A stretch of DNA of 64,000 nucleotides from Rathayibacter sp. VKM Ac-2879 (GCF_015351245.1 NZ_JADKSO010000002.1:620001-684000); one strand, 5' to 3'. Shown: positions 28,970-37,585, counted from the first letter of the stretch. The notes: generated by a model from the letters alone, not told the origin. A program made the numbers and translations.

Positions 28970-29026
28970 GGTCACCCGCCGATCCCGGGTCCGCTGGGCG
29001 GCTCCCGTCGAAAAACGTTTCCGGCT

Positions 29027-29497
29027 CTAGAGGTCGCGGGCGAAACAGATCGAGAGCTCGCCGCCGACGTAGGCGCCGAAGAGGGGGATCTCCGTGTAGC
29101 CCTCACGCGAGTAGAAGCGAACGGCGTCGGGTTGGGCCGTTCCGGTCTCGAGCACGAGCCGGGAGGCGCCGAGGCCGCGGGCGCGTTCCTCGAGCGCGCG
29201 GAGCACCGCTGTGGCGACGCCCGATCCCCGTGCGGTCGGATCGACGAACATCCGCTTGATCTCGATCGCGCCCGCGCCGAGCACTTGCGGCTCGAGCGGC
29301 CTCAGTCCACCGCAGGCGACGGCGGTCCCCGTCTCGTCCCGTGCGACGACGAAGACGGGCACGTCGAAGGCGCTCGGGGGCACGCCCGGCTCGTGGTCGT
29401 CGCTCCCGTACCGCGCGTCGAGCTCGCGGCGTTGCGCTGCTCGCAGACGCTCGGCCTCGGCATCCGTCCAGGGCACCTCGTCGATGCTCCAGTTCAT
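29027..29497 (-). CDS. GNAT-family N-acetyltransferase
   Basis: This 156-residue protein shows the acetyl-CoA fold: VPVFVVARDETGTAVACGGL as beta strands, then IEIKRMFVDPTARGSGVATA near 80 (motif A, with R-G-S-G-V-A as the pyrophosphate loop), and the C-terminal RFYSREGYTEIPLFG. The acceptor substrate cannot be predicted. It is divergent from the DUF2510 gene at 29652. Confidence 0.88.
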   Translation of the reverse strand: MNWSIDEVPWTDAEAERLRAAQRRELDARYGSDDHEPGVPPSAFDVPVFVVARDETGTAVACGGLRPLEPQVLGAGAIEIKRMFVDPTARGSGVATAVLRALEERARGLGASRLVLETGTAQPDAVRFYSREGYTEIPLFGAYVGGELSICFARDL

Positions 29498-29639
29498 GGG
29501 CGTCCTCTCGTCTCACCGCGGTCGCGGCGCGATGCAAGGGAGGGGACTGTGGATCGGCGTTGCCCCCCGCGTCGCATCCGATCCGTCCATTGTGCCTCTC
29601 CGACGAGGCGCCCGCATCGGCCGTCCGAGAGGCGGCATT

Positions 29640-29645
29640 TAGACT
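29640..29645 (+). promoter_or_regulatory. -10 for a leaderless DUF2510 transcript
   Basis: TAGACT lies six bases before the ATG at 29652, so initiation at about +7 would fall on the start codon. No ribosome site is present. Confidence 0.45.
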
Positions 29646-29651
29646 CGGCGC

Positions 29652-30113
29652 ATGCCCGACGACTCCGCCGCCACGCCCGCCCCCGGCTGGTACCCCGACC
29701 CAGGCGCCGTGGAGACGCTCGGCGGTAGGGGGCACGACGGTACGGAACGCTACTGGGACGGCACGGCGTGGACGGATCGCTCACGACCCGCGACGGTCCC
29801 CGCCTACGGCACGCCACAGTCCGCGCCGAGCGACGCTGCCGAGCTCTACGCCTATCCCTCGGCGCCTTCGTCGGCCGCGTCCCGCAATCCGCTCGCGATC
29901 GCGAGTCTCGTGTTGGGACTCGTGAGCCTGCTGTTCAACCCGATCCTCGTGCCGTCGATCCTCGCGATCGCATTCGGAGTGCGAGGGCGCCGTAGCGCCG
30001 CGCAGCTCGGAGGCGGCGGCGGCCTGGCGATCGGAGGACTCGTGACGGGCATCGTAGGCGCCGTCACCGGGATCATCAGCATCCTCGCCGGGCTTTCCGG
30101 GCTCTCCGGCTGA
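29652..30113 (+). CDS. DUF2510-DUF4190 membrane protein
   Basis: The 153-residue protein has an N-terminal DUF2510 motif (APGWYPDPGAVETLGG... RYWDGTAWTDRSR), common in actinobacterial membrane proteins. A Ser/Ala/Pro linker is followed by a DUF4190 region with two membrane segments at about 84-105 and 120-150 (LAIASLVLGLVSLLFNPILV; GGLVTGIVGAVTGIISIL). Function is unknown. It ends six bases before the MFS gene, so the two are likely cotranscribed. Confidence 0.85.
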   Translation: MPDDSAATPAPGWYPDPGAVETLGGRGHDGTERYWDGTAWTDRSRPATVPAYGTPQSAPSDAAELYAYPSAPSSAASRNPLAIASLVLGLVSLLFNPILVPSILAIAFGVRGRRSAAQLGGGGGLAIGGLVTGIVGAVTGIISILAGLSGLSG

Positions 30114-30118
30114 ACCCG

Positions 30119-31354
30119 GTGCCGCGCAGTTCCCCGGCGTCTCCGACCGCGCGCCGACGCGCCCCGTGGCTGTTCGTCGTCGCCGTCGCGCTCGTCGCGC
30201 TGATCCTCCGCGGACCGATCGTGGCGCTCGCGCCGGTGATCGACTCGGTGCGCGCCGACCTCGCGCTCTCCTCAGGCCAGGCCGGCATTCTGACGAGCAT
30301 CCCCGTGCTGTGCTTCGCGCTCGCGACACCGCTCGCCCTCCTGGTGATCCGCCGGGCGGGCCCGGACGCCGCGGTGAGCGCGACGGTCCTGGGGGTCGCG
30401 TTCGGCACCGTCCTCCGTTCCTCCGGAGACCTCGTGGCGGTGATCGCCGGCACCGTCGTCATCGGTGTCGGCATCACGGTCGGCAACGTGGTCCTGCCCG
30501 TCGTCATCCGGCGCGACGTGCGACCCGAGCGGGTCGACCTCACGACGGGCGTCTACACGGCGGCGCTCAACATCGGCTCGACGATCACCTCCCTCGGAAC
30601 AGCTCCTCTCGCGCTGGCCCTCGGGTGGCGGGCGGCGCTCGCGGCCTGGTCGGTGCTCACAGCACTCGCCCTTCTGGGGTGGCTCCTCGCTGTCGGGCCG
30701 GCGCGGGCGCTGCGTCCCGCCGCGCGCGCTCCGCGGAACGAGAGCGCCTCCTCCGCCCCCGCTCCTCGGATCTGGCGCAGCGCCACGGTGCTCGCCCTGG
30801 CGGTGTGCTTCTCGAGCCAGGCCTTCTCCTACTACGGCGTCACGGCGTGGCTGCCCTCGCTGCTGGTCGACCGCAACGGCTTCTCGGTGGAGGCCGCGGG
30901 AGCAAGCTCCTCCGTCTTCCAGCTCGCCGCTGTGGCCGGCGCGCTCGGCGTTCCCCTCCTCGTCCGCCGTGTCGGTCCGCTCGGGAGCATCCTCGTGGTG
31001 GGCGTGCTCTGGTGCTGCGTCCCCGCGGGCCTGCTTCTGGCTCCGCAGCTCTGGGCGCTGTGGTGCACGCTGGGAGGCATTGCGCAGGGCGGCGGATTCA
31101 CGACCGTTTTCGTGCTCGTCGTGCGGCTCTCGCGCTCGGACGCACACGCGTCCCGACTCTCGGCCACGGTGCAGGGCATCGGCTACGCGGTCGCTGCCAC
31201 GGCGCCCACGGTGGTCGGATTCGCGCACGACACGAGCGGAGGCTGGGATGCTCCGCTCGCCGTCGTCCTCGGGGCCACGTGCTCCTTCCTCTTCTTCGGC
31301 GCCCTCGCCGCGATCCGCCAGAGGCGGCGCCCCGTGGAGGCGGAGGCGCGCTGA
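30119..31354 (+). CDS. MFS transporter, CynX/NimT-like
   Basis: This 411-residue protein has 12 predicted membrane spans (first at about 17-38: FVVAVALVALILRGPIVAL). The layout resembles the CynX/NimT cluster of the major facilitator superfamily, which moves cyanate, nitroimidazoles or similar small molecules; the substrate here is unknown. ILTSIPVLCFALATPLALLV and GNVVLPVVIRRDVRPERVDL are typical loops. The GTG start at 30119 follows the previous stop by five bases. Confidence 0.85.
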   Translation: MPRSSPASPTARRRAPWLFVVAVALVALILRGPIVALAPVIDSVRADLALSSGQAGILTSIPVLCFALATPLALLVIRRAGPDAAVSATVLGVAFGTVLRSSGDLVAVIAGTVVIGVGITVGNVVLPVVIRRDVRPERVDLTTGVYTAALNIGSTITSLGTAPLALALGWRAALAAWSVLTALALLGWLLAVGPARALRPAARAPRNESASSAPAPRIWRSATVLALAVCFSSQAFSYYGVTAWLPSLLVDRNGFSVEAAGASSSVFQLAAVAGALGVPLLVRRVGPLGSILVVGVLWCCVPAGLLLAPQLWALWCTLGGIAQGGGFTTVFVLVVRLSRSDAHASRLSATVQGIGYAVAATAPTVVGFAHDTSGGWDAPLAVVLGATCSFLFFGALAAIRQRRRPVEAEAR

Positions 31355-31413
31355 GCCGACCGTCGCACGACCGGGGGCGGCGTCAAGGGGCTCATTCCCC
31401 TCGACGTGCCCCG

Positions 31414-31419
31414 TAGCGT
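31414..31419 (+). promoter_or_regulatory. -10 for a leaderless BrkB-type gene transcript
   Basis: TAGCGT lies six bases before the ATG at 31426. No Shine-Dalgarno sequence is present, so a leaderless start is likely. Confidence 0.4.
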
Positions 31420-31425
31420 GAGCGC

Positions 31426-32520
31426 ATGGCCGAGAAGAGCACGACCCGAGAGAAGACCGCGCCCGAGCCGAACGACGCCCGCAAACCTGACGACATCGGC
31501 GACATCACGAAGCGCTCGTGGATCTACGTCCTCAAGAAGACCGGTCGCGAGTTCGGTGCGGATCAGTGCACCGACCTCGCCGCGGCCCTTACCTATTACG
31601 CGGTGCTCGCCCTCTTCCCTGCCCTGCTCGCGATCGTCTCGGTGCTCGGCCTGTTCGGGCAGGCGCAGGCGACCACCGATCTCGTGCTGGATCTGGTCGG
31701 CACTCTCGCCTCCTCGCAGGTCGTCGAGCTGCTGCGCGACCCGATCCAGGCGCTGACCGACTCCTCGGCCGCGGGGATCGCCTTCGTCACCGGAGTCGTC
31801 GGCGCGATCTGGTCCGCCTCCGGCTATGTGGGTGCTTTCGGGCGCGCGATGAATCGCATCTACCAGATCGACGAGGGCCGCCCGTTCTGGAAGCTGCGTC
31901 CGACGATGCTCGGCGTCACCGTGGTCACCGTCGTCCTCGTCGTCGTTGCTGCCCTGATCCTGGTGCTCAGCGGCCCGGTGGCGGGGGCGGTCGGCGATGT
32001 GGTCGGGCTGGGTCCGGCCGCGGTGACGGCCTGGAACATCGCCAAGTGGCCCGTTCTCGTCGTGATAGCGGTGCTCGTCGTCGCGATCCTCTACTACTGG
32101 GCGCCGAACATCCGCCAGCCGAAGTTCCGCTGGATCAGCATGGGATCGGTGCTCGCCCTCGTGATCTGGCTGCTGGCCTCGACCGGCTTCGGCTTCTACG
32201 TGGCCAACTTCTCGAACTACAACACGACCTACGGCTCGCTCGGCGCGGTGATCGTGTTCCTCCTCTGGATCTGGATCACCAACATCGCCTTGCTCTTCGG
32301 TGCCGAGTTCGACGCCGAGCTCGAACGCGGCAGGGAGCTGCAAGCGGGCATCGAGGCGGAGGAGACGATCCAGCTGCCGCCGCGCGACACGGCCGCCAGC
32401 GACAAGAAGGCGGCGGCTCGCGCCAAGGATGTGCGCGACGGGCGCTGGTTGCGCCTCGCGAGCGAGAACCGTGGCGACGCCGAGGCGGCGAAGGCCGACC
32501 ACGACGCCGCGAAGGCCTGA
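31426..32520 (+). CDS. YihY/BrkB-family membrane protein
   Basis: The 364-residue protein has a soluble N terminus, then the family signature DLAAALTYYAVLALFPALLA near 52 and five or six further membrane spans to residue 285 (FVTGVVGAIWSASGYVGAFG, ALVIWLLASTGFGFYVANFS). The cytoplasmic C terminus is charged (DTAASDKKAAARAKDVRDGR). YihY/BrkB proteins were once annotated as ribonuclease BN; the function is unknown. It is separated from the upstream MFS gene by 71 bp. Confidence 0.9.
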   Translation: MAEKSTTREKTAPEPNDARKPDDIGDITKRSWIYVLKKTGREFGADQCTDLAAALTYYAVLALFPALLAIVSVLGLFGQAQATTDLVLDLVGTLASSQVVELLRDPIQALTDSSAAGIAFVTGVVGAIWSASGYVGAFGRAMNRIYQIDEGRPFWKLRPTMLGVTVVTVVLVVVAALILVLSGPVAGAVGDVVGLGPAAVTAWNIAKWPVLVVIAVLVVAILYYWAPNIRQPKFRWISMGSVLALVIWLLASTGFGFYVANFSNYNTTYGSLGAVIVFLLWIWITNIALLFGAEFDAELERGRELQAGIEAEETIQLPPRDTAASDKKAAARAKDVRDGRWLRLASENRGDAEAAKADHDAAKA

Positions 32521-32521
32521 G

Positions 32522-32668
32522 TCAGCTCTCGGCGTCCCGCAGCACGAGGTCACACGCCGCGCGCTCGTCGTCCCGCTCGACTCCGTACTCGGCGACTGGC
32601 ACAGGCTCGAGCGGAGGGATGCGCACTCCGTCGAGGGAGGACTGTCGCGCCAGGTCGGATGCACTCAC
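32522..32668 (-). CDS. possible 48-residue small protein
   Basis: A GTG at 32668 opens a 48-codon frame ([20 protein letters not shown]...) rich in G/C at third positions, as expected for a coding frame here, ending 2 bp past the brkB-type stop. There is no clear ribosome site and no known family. The remainder of 32669-32820 contains a possible TACGCT -10 at 32761 for the downstream permease. Confidence 0.3.
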   Translation of the reverse strand: MSASDLARQSSLDGVRIPPLEPVPVAEYGVERDDERAACDLVLRDAES

Positions 32669-32820
32669 GGAGCCGGACCAGGCGCCCGGCGGGGGCCTCC
32701 CTGAGAAGACTCACGTCATCTGTCGTGCGACACGGCCGCGTCTTCGCGACGAGCCACCCTTACGCTGGCGGGCATGCCGTCGCGCCCGCCACGGCTTCGC
32801 CCCGCGAGGAGGAGTCCACC

Positions 32821-34380
32821 GTGACCCGGAGCCACGCCGACGAGACCGGTCCGACCGGACAGACCACGCCGGTCCAGCCGGACTACTCGAACGAGCAGGA
32901 GGGCTACCACAAGGGCCTGAAACCCCGGCAGCTCCAGATGATCGCCATCGGAGGCGCCATCGGCACCGGACTGTTCTTGGGCGCGGGCGGGCGGTTGGCC
33001 TCGGCGGGTCCCTCGCTGATCATCGTGTACGCGGTCTGCGGAGTCTTCGCCTACCTGATCCTTCGCGCTCTCGGCGAGCTCGTGCTGCACAGGCCGAGCT
33101 CCGGCTCCTTCATCTCCTACGCCCGCGAGTTCCTCGGCGAGAAGGCGGCCTTCGTGGCCGGCTGGATGTACTTCCTGAACTGGGCGATGACCTCGATCGC
33201 CGATGTCACCGCCGTCGCCCTGTACGTGAGGTACTGGTCCCTCTTCTCGGCCGTGCCGCAATGGCTCCTCGCCCTGATCGCGCTCGTGGTCGTCCTCTCG
33301 CTCAACCTCGTCTCGGTGAAGGTGTTCGGCGAGCTCGAGTTCTGGTTCGCGCTCATCAAGGTCACCGCCCTTGTCGTGTTCCTCGTGATCGGCATCGTCG
33401 TCCTGGCCGCCGGCTGGCCGCTGCACTCGGGTGGAGTCGCGGTCGACCCGGGCATCAGCCTGTGGAACGACAACGGCGGCCTGTTCCCCGGCGGGCTCAT
33501 CGCGAGCGTGCTGGTCGTGCAGGGTGTGGTCTTCGCCTACTCCGGTGTCGAGCTGGTCGGAACCGCGGCGGGTGAGACGGCCGAGCCAGCCACGGTGATC
33601 CCGCGCGCGATCAACTCGGTGATCCTCCGGATCGCCGTGTTCTACGTCGGCTCGGTGCTGCTGCTGGCGCTCGTGCTGCCCTACACGGCGTACTCGAAGG
33701 CCGAGAGCCCCTTCGTCACCTTCTTCTCGGCCCTCGGCGACGGCTCGTCCGGCGAGATCGCCGGCTCGATCATGAACTTCGTCGTGCTGACCGCGGCGCT
33801 CTCGAGCATCAACGCCGGCCTCTACTCGACGGGCCGGATCCTCCGCTCCATGGCGCTCAACGGCTCCGCTCCCCGCTTCACGGGCAAAATGAACGCGCAG
33901 GGTGTGCCGTTCGGAGGCATCCTGCTCACGGCGAGCATCACTCTCGTCGGCATCGTGCTCAACCTCTTCGTGCCCGCGCAGGCGTTCGAGATCGTCCTCA
34001 ACGTCTCCGCCCTGGGCATCGTCACCGGCTGGGGCATGATCGTGCTCTGCCAGATGCAGCTGCAGCGCTGGGCGTCGCAAGGCCGACTGCAGCGTCCCTC
34101 GTTCCGGATGCCCGGCGCGCCCGTCACCTCGTGGCTCACGCTCGCGTTCCTCGTGATCGTCGTCGTCCTGATCGCGGTCGACTTCCCCACCGGTACCTGG
34201 ACGGTCGGCATCGTCGCCGTGATCGGGGTTCCCGCCCTCGTGATCGGCTGGCGCATCGCCCGTCCGCGGATCCTCGAGATCGCCGCCGCTCGCGAGGGCT
34301 TCACGGGGGCGTTTCCCGTCGTCGCAGCGCGAGCGGCGACCGAGGCCAAACGCGAGGACAACGACCGCAGAAAGCCCTAG
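32821..34380 (+). CDS. ansP: amino acid permease, AnsP-like (L-asparagine)
   Basis: This APC-family proton symporter has 519 residues from a GTG at 32821 with GAGGAGGAG upstream. The core starts [20 protein letters not shown] (about 29), then [20 protein letters not shown] near 95, [19 protein letters not shown] near 118 and [20 protein letters not shown] near 250. These segments resemble enterobacterial AnsP closely, so asparagine is the most likely substrate. Twelve spans are predicted. Its TAG stop lies inside the CCTAGC target duplication of the IS481-type cassette that follows. Confidence 0.82.
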   Translation: MTRSHADETGPTGQTTPVQPDYSNEQEGYHKGLKPRQLQMIAIGGAIGTGLFLGAGGRLASAGPSLIIVYAVCGVFAYLILRALGELVLHRPSSGSFISYAREFLGEKAAFVAGWMYFLNWAMTSIADVTAVALYVRYWSLFSAVPQWLLALIALVVVLSLNLVSVKVFGELEFWFALIKVTALVVFLVIGIVVLAAGWPLHSGGVAVDPGISLWNDNGGLFPGGLIASVLVVQGVVFAYSGVELVGTAAGETAEPATVIPRAINSVILRIAVFYVGSVLLLALVLPYTAYSKAESPFVTFFSALGDGSSGEIAGSIMNFVVLTAALSSINAGLYSTGRILRSMALNGSAPRFTGKMNAQGVPFGGILLTASITLVGIVLNLFVPAQAFEIVLNVSALGIVTGWGMIVLCQMQLQRWASQGRLQRPSFRMPGAPVTSWLTLAFLVIVVVLIAVDFPTGTWTVGIVAVIGVPALVIGWRIARPRILEIAAAREGFTGAFPVVAARAATEAKREDNDRRKP

Positions 34381-34381
34381 C
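34376..34381 (+). repeat. target duplication CCTAGC, left copy
   Basis: A six-base direct repeat, identical to 35962-35967, flanks the cassette. It fits the NCTAGN target of IS481. It contains the TAG stop codon of ansP. Confidence 0.75.
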
Positions 34382-34434
34382 TGTTGCAGGGCAGGAGGGT
34401 GCTGACGCGCGCACTCGAGGGGCAGAGGGCAGGA

Positions 34435-35010
34435 TTACTGAAGTATGCGGTCGACGAGTTCGTTAACGGCGGCGTCGACAGACAATCCCGTGTCGAGTGG
34501 CGCCGTGAGGTGGTCGAGCATCAATCCGTCGATGGCGTAGTGGAACAGGGCGATCTCGGTTCGTCCTCCGGGCAGGCCAGAAGCGTCGTTGAAGGCGACA
34601 TCCTCCTGAAATGCTCGCTGTCGCCACGTTCCGAGCGTCGCGGCAATTGCGGGGCGTCGAGCAGCCTCTAGCCGCAGCTCGAAGAGGGCAAGCGACACAT
34701 GCGGGTCAGCGCTGAGTCGTCGCACGACGTCTCGCAGGTAGTCGGCAAAGAGAGCCCGGTCGGCAGACCGAGCGCCACGGGAAGGACCGATCTCGGGATC
34801 GGGTGCGAGTCGCTCTCCAATGCGGTCAACGAGTGCGGAGATCAGATCGTCGCGGGTCGGGAAGTAATTCGACGCGGTACCCCGTGGCGTGCCGGCTGCG
34901 GCATCGACAGCTCGGTGGGTGAGCCCGCGGGCTCCTTCCCGAGCGAGCACGCGGATCCCGGCGTCGGCGAGAGCGGAGCGTCGTTCGTCGTTGCGGGCCA
35001 TGTCGCCCAT
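34435..35010 (-). CDS. TetR/AcrR-family transcriptional regulator
   Basis: The 191-residue protein has an N-terminal helix-turn-helix (ADAGIRVLAREGARGLTHRA then GTPRGTASNYFPTRDDLI, about residues 15-60) and a ligand-binding C-terminal domain resembling TetR_C members (ALFHYAIDGLMLDHLTAPLD). The ATG at 35010 and the ATG at 35001 are the likeliest starts; TTG at 35019 is less so. It is divergent from the reductase gene at 35073 over a palindromic intergenic region, implying that it represses that gene and itself. It lies inside the IS481-type cassette. The effector is unknown. Confidence 0.88.
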   Translation of the reverse strand: MGDMARNDERRSALADAGIRVLAREGARGLTHRAVDAAAGTPRGTASNYFPTRDDLISALVDRIGERLAPDPEIGPSRGARSADRALFADYLRDVVRRLSADPHVSLALFELRLEAARRPAIAATLGTWRQRAFQEDVAFNDASGLPGGRTEIALFHYAIDGLMLDHLTAPLDTGLSVDAAVNELVDRILQ

Positions 35011-35030
35011 GCTAGCCAAACCACGACTGC

Positions 35031-35059
35031 TGTTGTAGTTTAACTACGACAAATGTCGT
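35031..35059. promoter_or_regulatory. double palindrome, probable TetR operator
   Basis: Two adjoining palindromes lie between the divergent genes. GTAGTT-T-AACTAC occupies 35035-35047 and ACGACA-AA-TGTCGT occupies 35046-35059, overlapping by two bases. Their position 14 bp before the reductase start and 21 bp before the TetR start fits autorepression. Confidence 0.6.
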
Positions 35060-35072
35060 GATTGGAGACATC

Positions 35073-35648
35073 ATGCGAGAACTCATCTATTACGTCGCCG
35101 TCAGCATCGACGGTTATATCGCCGACCCGACGGGCAGGTTCGATGCGTTCCTGGCCGAAGGCGATCATGCGTCGGTGGTGTTCGGCGAGTATGCAGATGC
35201 GCTACCAGCGCATGCACATGCAGCGCTGGGCACCGAACCGCCAAGAACACGATTCGACACGGTGATCATGGGGTGGAAGACACTCACACCCGCACTCGAT
35301 ATCGGCATCACCAGCCCCTACCCTCACCTGCGTCAGATCGTCGCGAGCCGCCAGCCACGCGACGTCGACCCGGCGATCATCCTCACTGACGATCCGCGCG
35401 CCACGGTCCGCAACCTGAAGCGAGAAGACGGCCTGGACGTCTGGCTCTGCGGCGGTGGCGAGCTTGCAGGCACGCTTCTGCCCGAGATCGATCGCCTCGT
35501 CATCAAACGCAATCCCGTCGTCTTCGGCTCTGGCATCTCCCTGTTCGGCGGTGCCCCCTACGAGCCGTCCGCGTTCGCTCTGACCGAAACCCGCTCCTTC
35601 ACGTCGGGTGTCGTGATCGAGGAGTACGTTGCCAGTGACAGAGCATGA
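35073..35648 (+). CDS. dihydrofolate reductase-like (RibD C-terminal domain) protein
   Basis: This 191-residue protein (MRELIYYVAVSIDGYIADPT) has the RibD_C/DHFR fold: the N-terminal substrate loop VSIDGYIAD, VIMGWKTLTPALDI near 70 and the NADPH-binding loop VWLCGGGELAGTLLPEIDRL near 130. Members reduce pterins, pyrimidines or drugs; the substrate is not known. I chose the ATG at 35073 because GGAGA lies five bases before it. Being divergent from TetR and inside a cassette suggests an inducible detoxification role (inference). Confidence 0.85.
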   Translation: MRELIYYVAVSIDGYIADPTGRFDAFLAEGDHASVVFGEYADALPAHAHAALGTEPPRTRFDTVIMGWKTLTPALDIGITSPYPHLRQIVASRQPRDVDPAIILTDDPRATVRNLKREDGLDVWLCGGGELAGTLLPEIDRLVIKRNPVVFGSGISLFGGAPYEPSAFALTETRSFTSGVVIEEYVASDRA

Positions 35649-35685
35649 GTACCGTGATCGTGCACAGGCCATCTCGCGAAGGCCA

Positions 35686-35966
35686 CCGCACGCCAACGCT
35701 CCGTTGACGCTCGAAGGTCGTCGCCGGCTGATCGAGCGGTGTCGCACACGTCCGATCGCTCATGTCGCCGCCGAGAGGGGTATCTCCCGCGCGACCGCGC
35801 CCAAGTGGGTCAACCGTTACCGGAAGTTCGGAGCGAGAACGCGCCGACCGTCTCCTGCTCTGGACCTGCACGACGACTACCACCGCCCCCTGGCGCGCAC
35901 GAGGGGCAACCACCCGCGACGGCAGCGCCCGCCTCTGTCGACAACGTCCTGGCCTCATACACCTAG
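35686..35966 (+). pseudogene. IS481-family transposase remnant, catalytic domain deleted
   Basis: Residues NAPLTLEGRRRLIERCRTRP and ISRATAPKWVNRYRKFG match the N-terminal helix-turn-helix of IS481 transposases. The frame then falls into the C-terminal tail in another phase, ending QPPATAAPASVDNVLASYT-stop at 35966. The DDE catalytic region is absent. The TAG stop is provided by the CCTAGC target duplication. A start codon is not evident, so the gene is dead. Confidence 0.8.
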
Positions 35967-35967
35967 C
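35962..35967 (+). repeat. target duplication CCTAGC, right copy
   Basis: Second copy of the 6-bp repeat at 34376-34381. It lies three bases before the stop of the convergent reductase gene. Confidence 0.75.
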
Positions 35968-35969
35968 GC

Positions 35970-36716
35970 TCACCGACTCCGGACGTAGCGCAGCAGCAGC
36001 GTGTCCTCGGCGGCGAGCACGTGTGCGAGGCGCACGTCGCGAGTGTGCGGGGAGTCGCTGCGGGCGAGCCGCCCCGACGTCCCGGCCTCGAGGGACGGGC
36101 TGACCGTCAGGCACAGCTCGTCGACCGCGTCGGCGGCCAGCAGCGCTCCGACGAGTCCCGGCCCTCCCTCGCAGTGCACCCGAGCGAGGCCCCGCTCCGC
36201 AAGACGGTCCAGGAGCAGAGGGACGTCGAGGGCCTCCTCGCCGCAGAGGAGGACATCGGCGACCGTGGCCAGCTCGGCACGGCGACGCTCCGGAGACGTC
36301 GCCGTCGTGACGACGATCGGTCGCACCGGCGCCCGAGTGAACAGCTCAGCCCGCGGATCGAGGTCGAGCGAGTTCGACACGACCGCCAAGACAGGGTGCG
36401 GAGCGAGGCCCGCGGCCACCCGCGCCTCGCTCGCCTCCTCCCCCAGCACCATCGGACCGTAGCCCTCCGCCCGGATCGTGCCCGCCGCGACGAGCACCAC
36501 GTCGCACAGGCGACGCAGGAGCTCGAAGACCCGCAGGTCGGCAGGACCGCCGAGCGACCCCGACACTCCGTCACGGACGATGGCTCCGTCCACACTCGAG
36601 ACGAAGTTCACGCGGAGCCAGCGCTCGCCCAGCCCGTCGGAGTAGAGCGCCAGGAGTGCGTCGTCGTCGATGTCCGGCTCGTCCCGGGGGCGCAGGAGAT
36701 CGATCGGGACGTTCAC
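35970..36716 (-). CDS. pyrimidine reductase-family protein (RibD C-terminal domain)
   Basis: The 248-residue protein shows the RibD_C fold: WLRVNFVSSVDGAIVRDGVS near 33, LRRLCDVVLVAAGTIRAEGYG near 68 and the nucleotide-binding RVHCEGGPGLVGALLAADAV near 178. It may reduce a pyrimidine-type intermediate. No deaminase domain is fused, so it is not a full RibD. It overlaps the FolP2-like gene by four bases, suggesting one pathway. Confidence 0.85.
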   Translation of the reverse strand: MNVPIDLLRPRDEPDIDDDALLALYSDGLGERWLRVNFVSSVDGAIVRDGVSGSLGGPADLRVFELLRRLCDVVLVAAGTIRAEGYGPMVLGEEASEARVAAGLAPHPVLAVVSNSLDLDPRAELFTRAPVRPIVVTTATSPERRRAELATVADVLLCGEEALDVPLLLDRLAERGLARVHCEGGPGLVGALLAADAVDELCLTVSPSLEAGTSGRLARSDSPHTRDVRLAHVLAAEDTLLLRYVRSR

Positions 36717-37585
36717 TCGTGCGGCTCCACGTTGTGGCGGAGGTAGGCGGGGGCCCGCCAGCCGAGCACCGCCTCCGTGAGCCGGACGGCGTCGACGGCC
36801 TGTCGCACGTCGTGCATCCGCACGATCCTGGCCCCGTTGAGGATGCAGATGACCGCCGCGGCGAGCGATCCCTCCAGCCTCTGCCCCTGGGGGCGATCGA
36901 GCGTCTCGCCGATGAAGTCCTTGTTCGACACGGCCGCGAGCACCGGGTAGCCGAGGGCGACGACCTCCCCGAGCCTCCGCGTCAGCTCGAGAGTGTGCAG
37001 AGTGTTCTTGTTGAGGTCGTGCCCGGGGTCCACGATGATGCGCTCCGCCGGGACCCCCGCGGCCAGCGCACGACCGACACGCTCGCTGAGGTGGGCGATC
37101 ACTGCCGCGACGACGTCGTCGTATTCGGGCCTCTCGGGCTCGCTGCGCGGCTCCCCCAGGCTGTGCGTGATCACGAGCTGCGCGTCGGAGGCGGCCACCA
37201 CCTCGAGCATGCGCGGGTCGTGCAGTCCGCTGGTGTCGTTGACGACGGAGGCGCCCTCGGCGATGCTCGAACGCGCCACCTCGGCGCGGGTCGTGTCGAC
37301 CGAGACTGAGACGTCGCTCCTGGCAGCGATGCCCGCGACGACCGGGACCACCCGGTCGAGTTCCTCCTGCACCGATACCGCCGGCCCGCGTCCGAACGGC
37401 ACGCCTCCGATGTCGACCCAGTCGGCGCCCTGCTCGGCCGCGCGCACGGCGGCCTCGATCGCCCGCTCGAGCGCGAAGGTCGATCCCTTGTCGTAGAAGG
37501 AGTCGGGCGTGCGATTCACGACCGCCATCACGGCGACCTGTCGCTCGAAGTCGAATTCTCGTCCGCCGATCCTGCGCGTCGTCAT
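36713..37585 (-). CDS. dihydropteroate synthase homologue, FolP2 type
   Basis: This 290-residue TIM barrel belongs to the DHPS family: MAVVNRTPDSFYDKGSTF near 18, then DWVDIGGVPFGRGP and VSVDTTRAEVARSS. It has the features of mycobacterial FolP2 rather than the canonical FolP1: VNRTPDSFYDKG, PGHDLNKNTLHTLEL near 202 and ALGYPVLAAVSNKDFIGETL near 222. FolP2 proteins have not been shown to replace DHPS, so activity is uncertain. GGGAGGG six bases before the ATG at 37585 supports the start. It is coupled to the RibD_C-type reductase. Confidence 0.85.
   Translation of the reverse strand: MTTRRIGGREFDFERQVAVMAVVNRTPDSFYDKGSTFALERAIEAAVRAAEQGADWVDIGGVPFGRGPAVSVQEELDRVVPVVAGIAARSDVSVSVDTTRAEVARSSIAEGASVVNDTSGLHDPRMLEVVAASDAQLVITHSLGEPRSEPERPEYDDVVAAVIAHLSERVGRALAAGVPAERIIVDPGHDLNKNTLHTLELTRRLGEVVALGYPVLAAVSNKDFIGETLDRPQGQRLEGSLAAAVICILNGARIVRMHDVRQAVDAVRLTEAVLGWRAPAYLRHNVEPHE

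Larger units (their letters stand above)
34382..35961 (+). mobile_element. IS481-family-derived cassette 1 (TetR + reductase passengers)
   Basis: This 1580-bp unit is flanked by the direct repeat CCTAGC. Its outer 25 bases (34382-34406 and 35937-35961) form an imperfect inverted repeat with 17 of 25 matches by hand count, both starting TGT and sharing AGG.CAGGA. At the right end lies a transposase wreck: the N-terminal helix-turn-helix and the C-terminal tail are present, but the catalytic domain is deleted. Passengers, a TetR regulator and a RibD_C-type reductase, lie between the left terminus and the transposase. Base composition looks less GC-rich than the flanks. Movement could only occur with a transposase supplied in trans. 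Confidence 0.75.

Noticed and set aside
32716-34080. Open frame of 454 residues opposite the permease
   Set aside because: Asp/Glu/Arg-rich antisense shadow of the permease.
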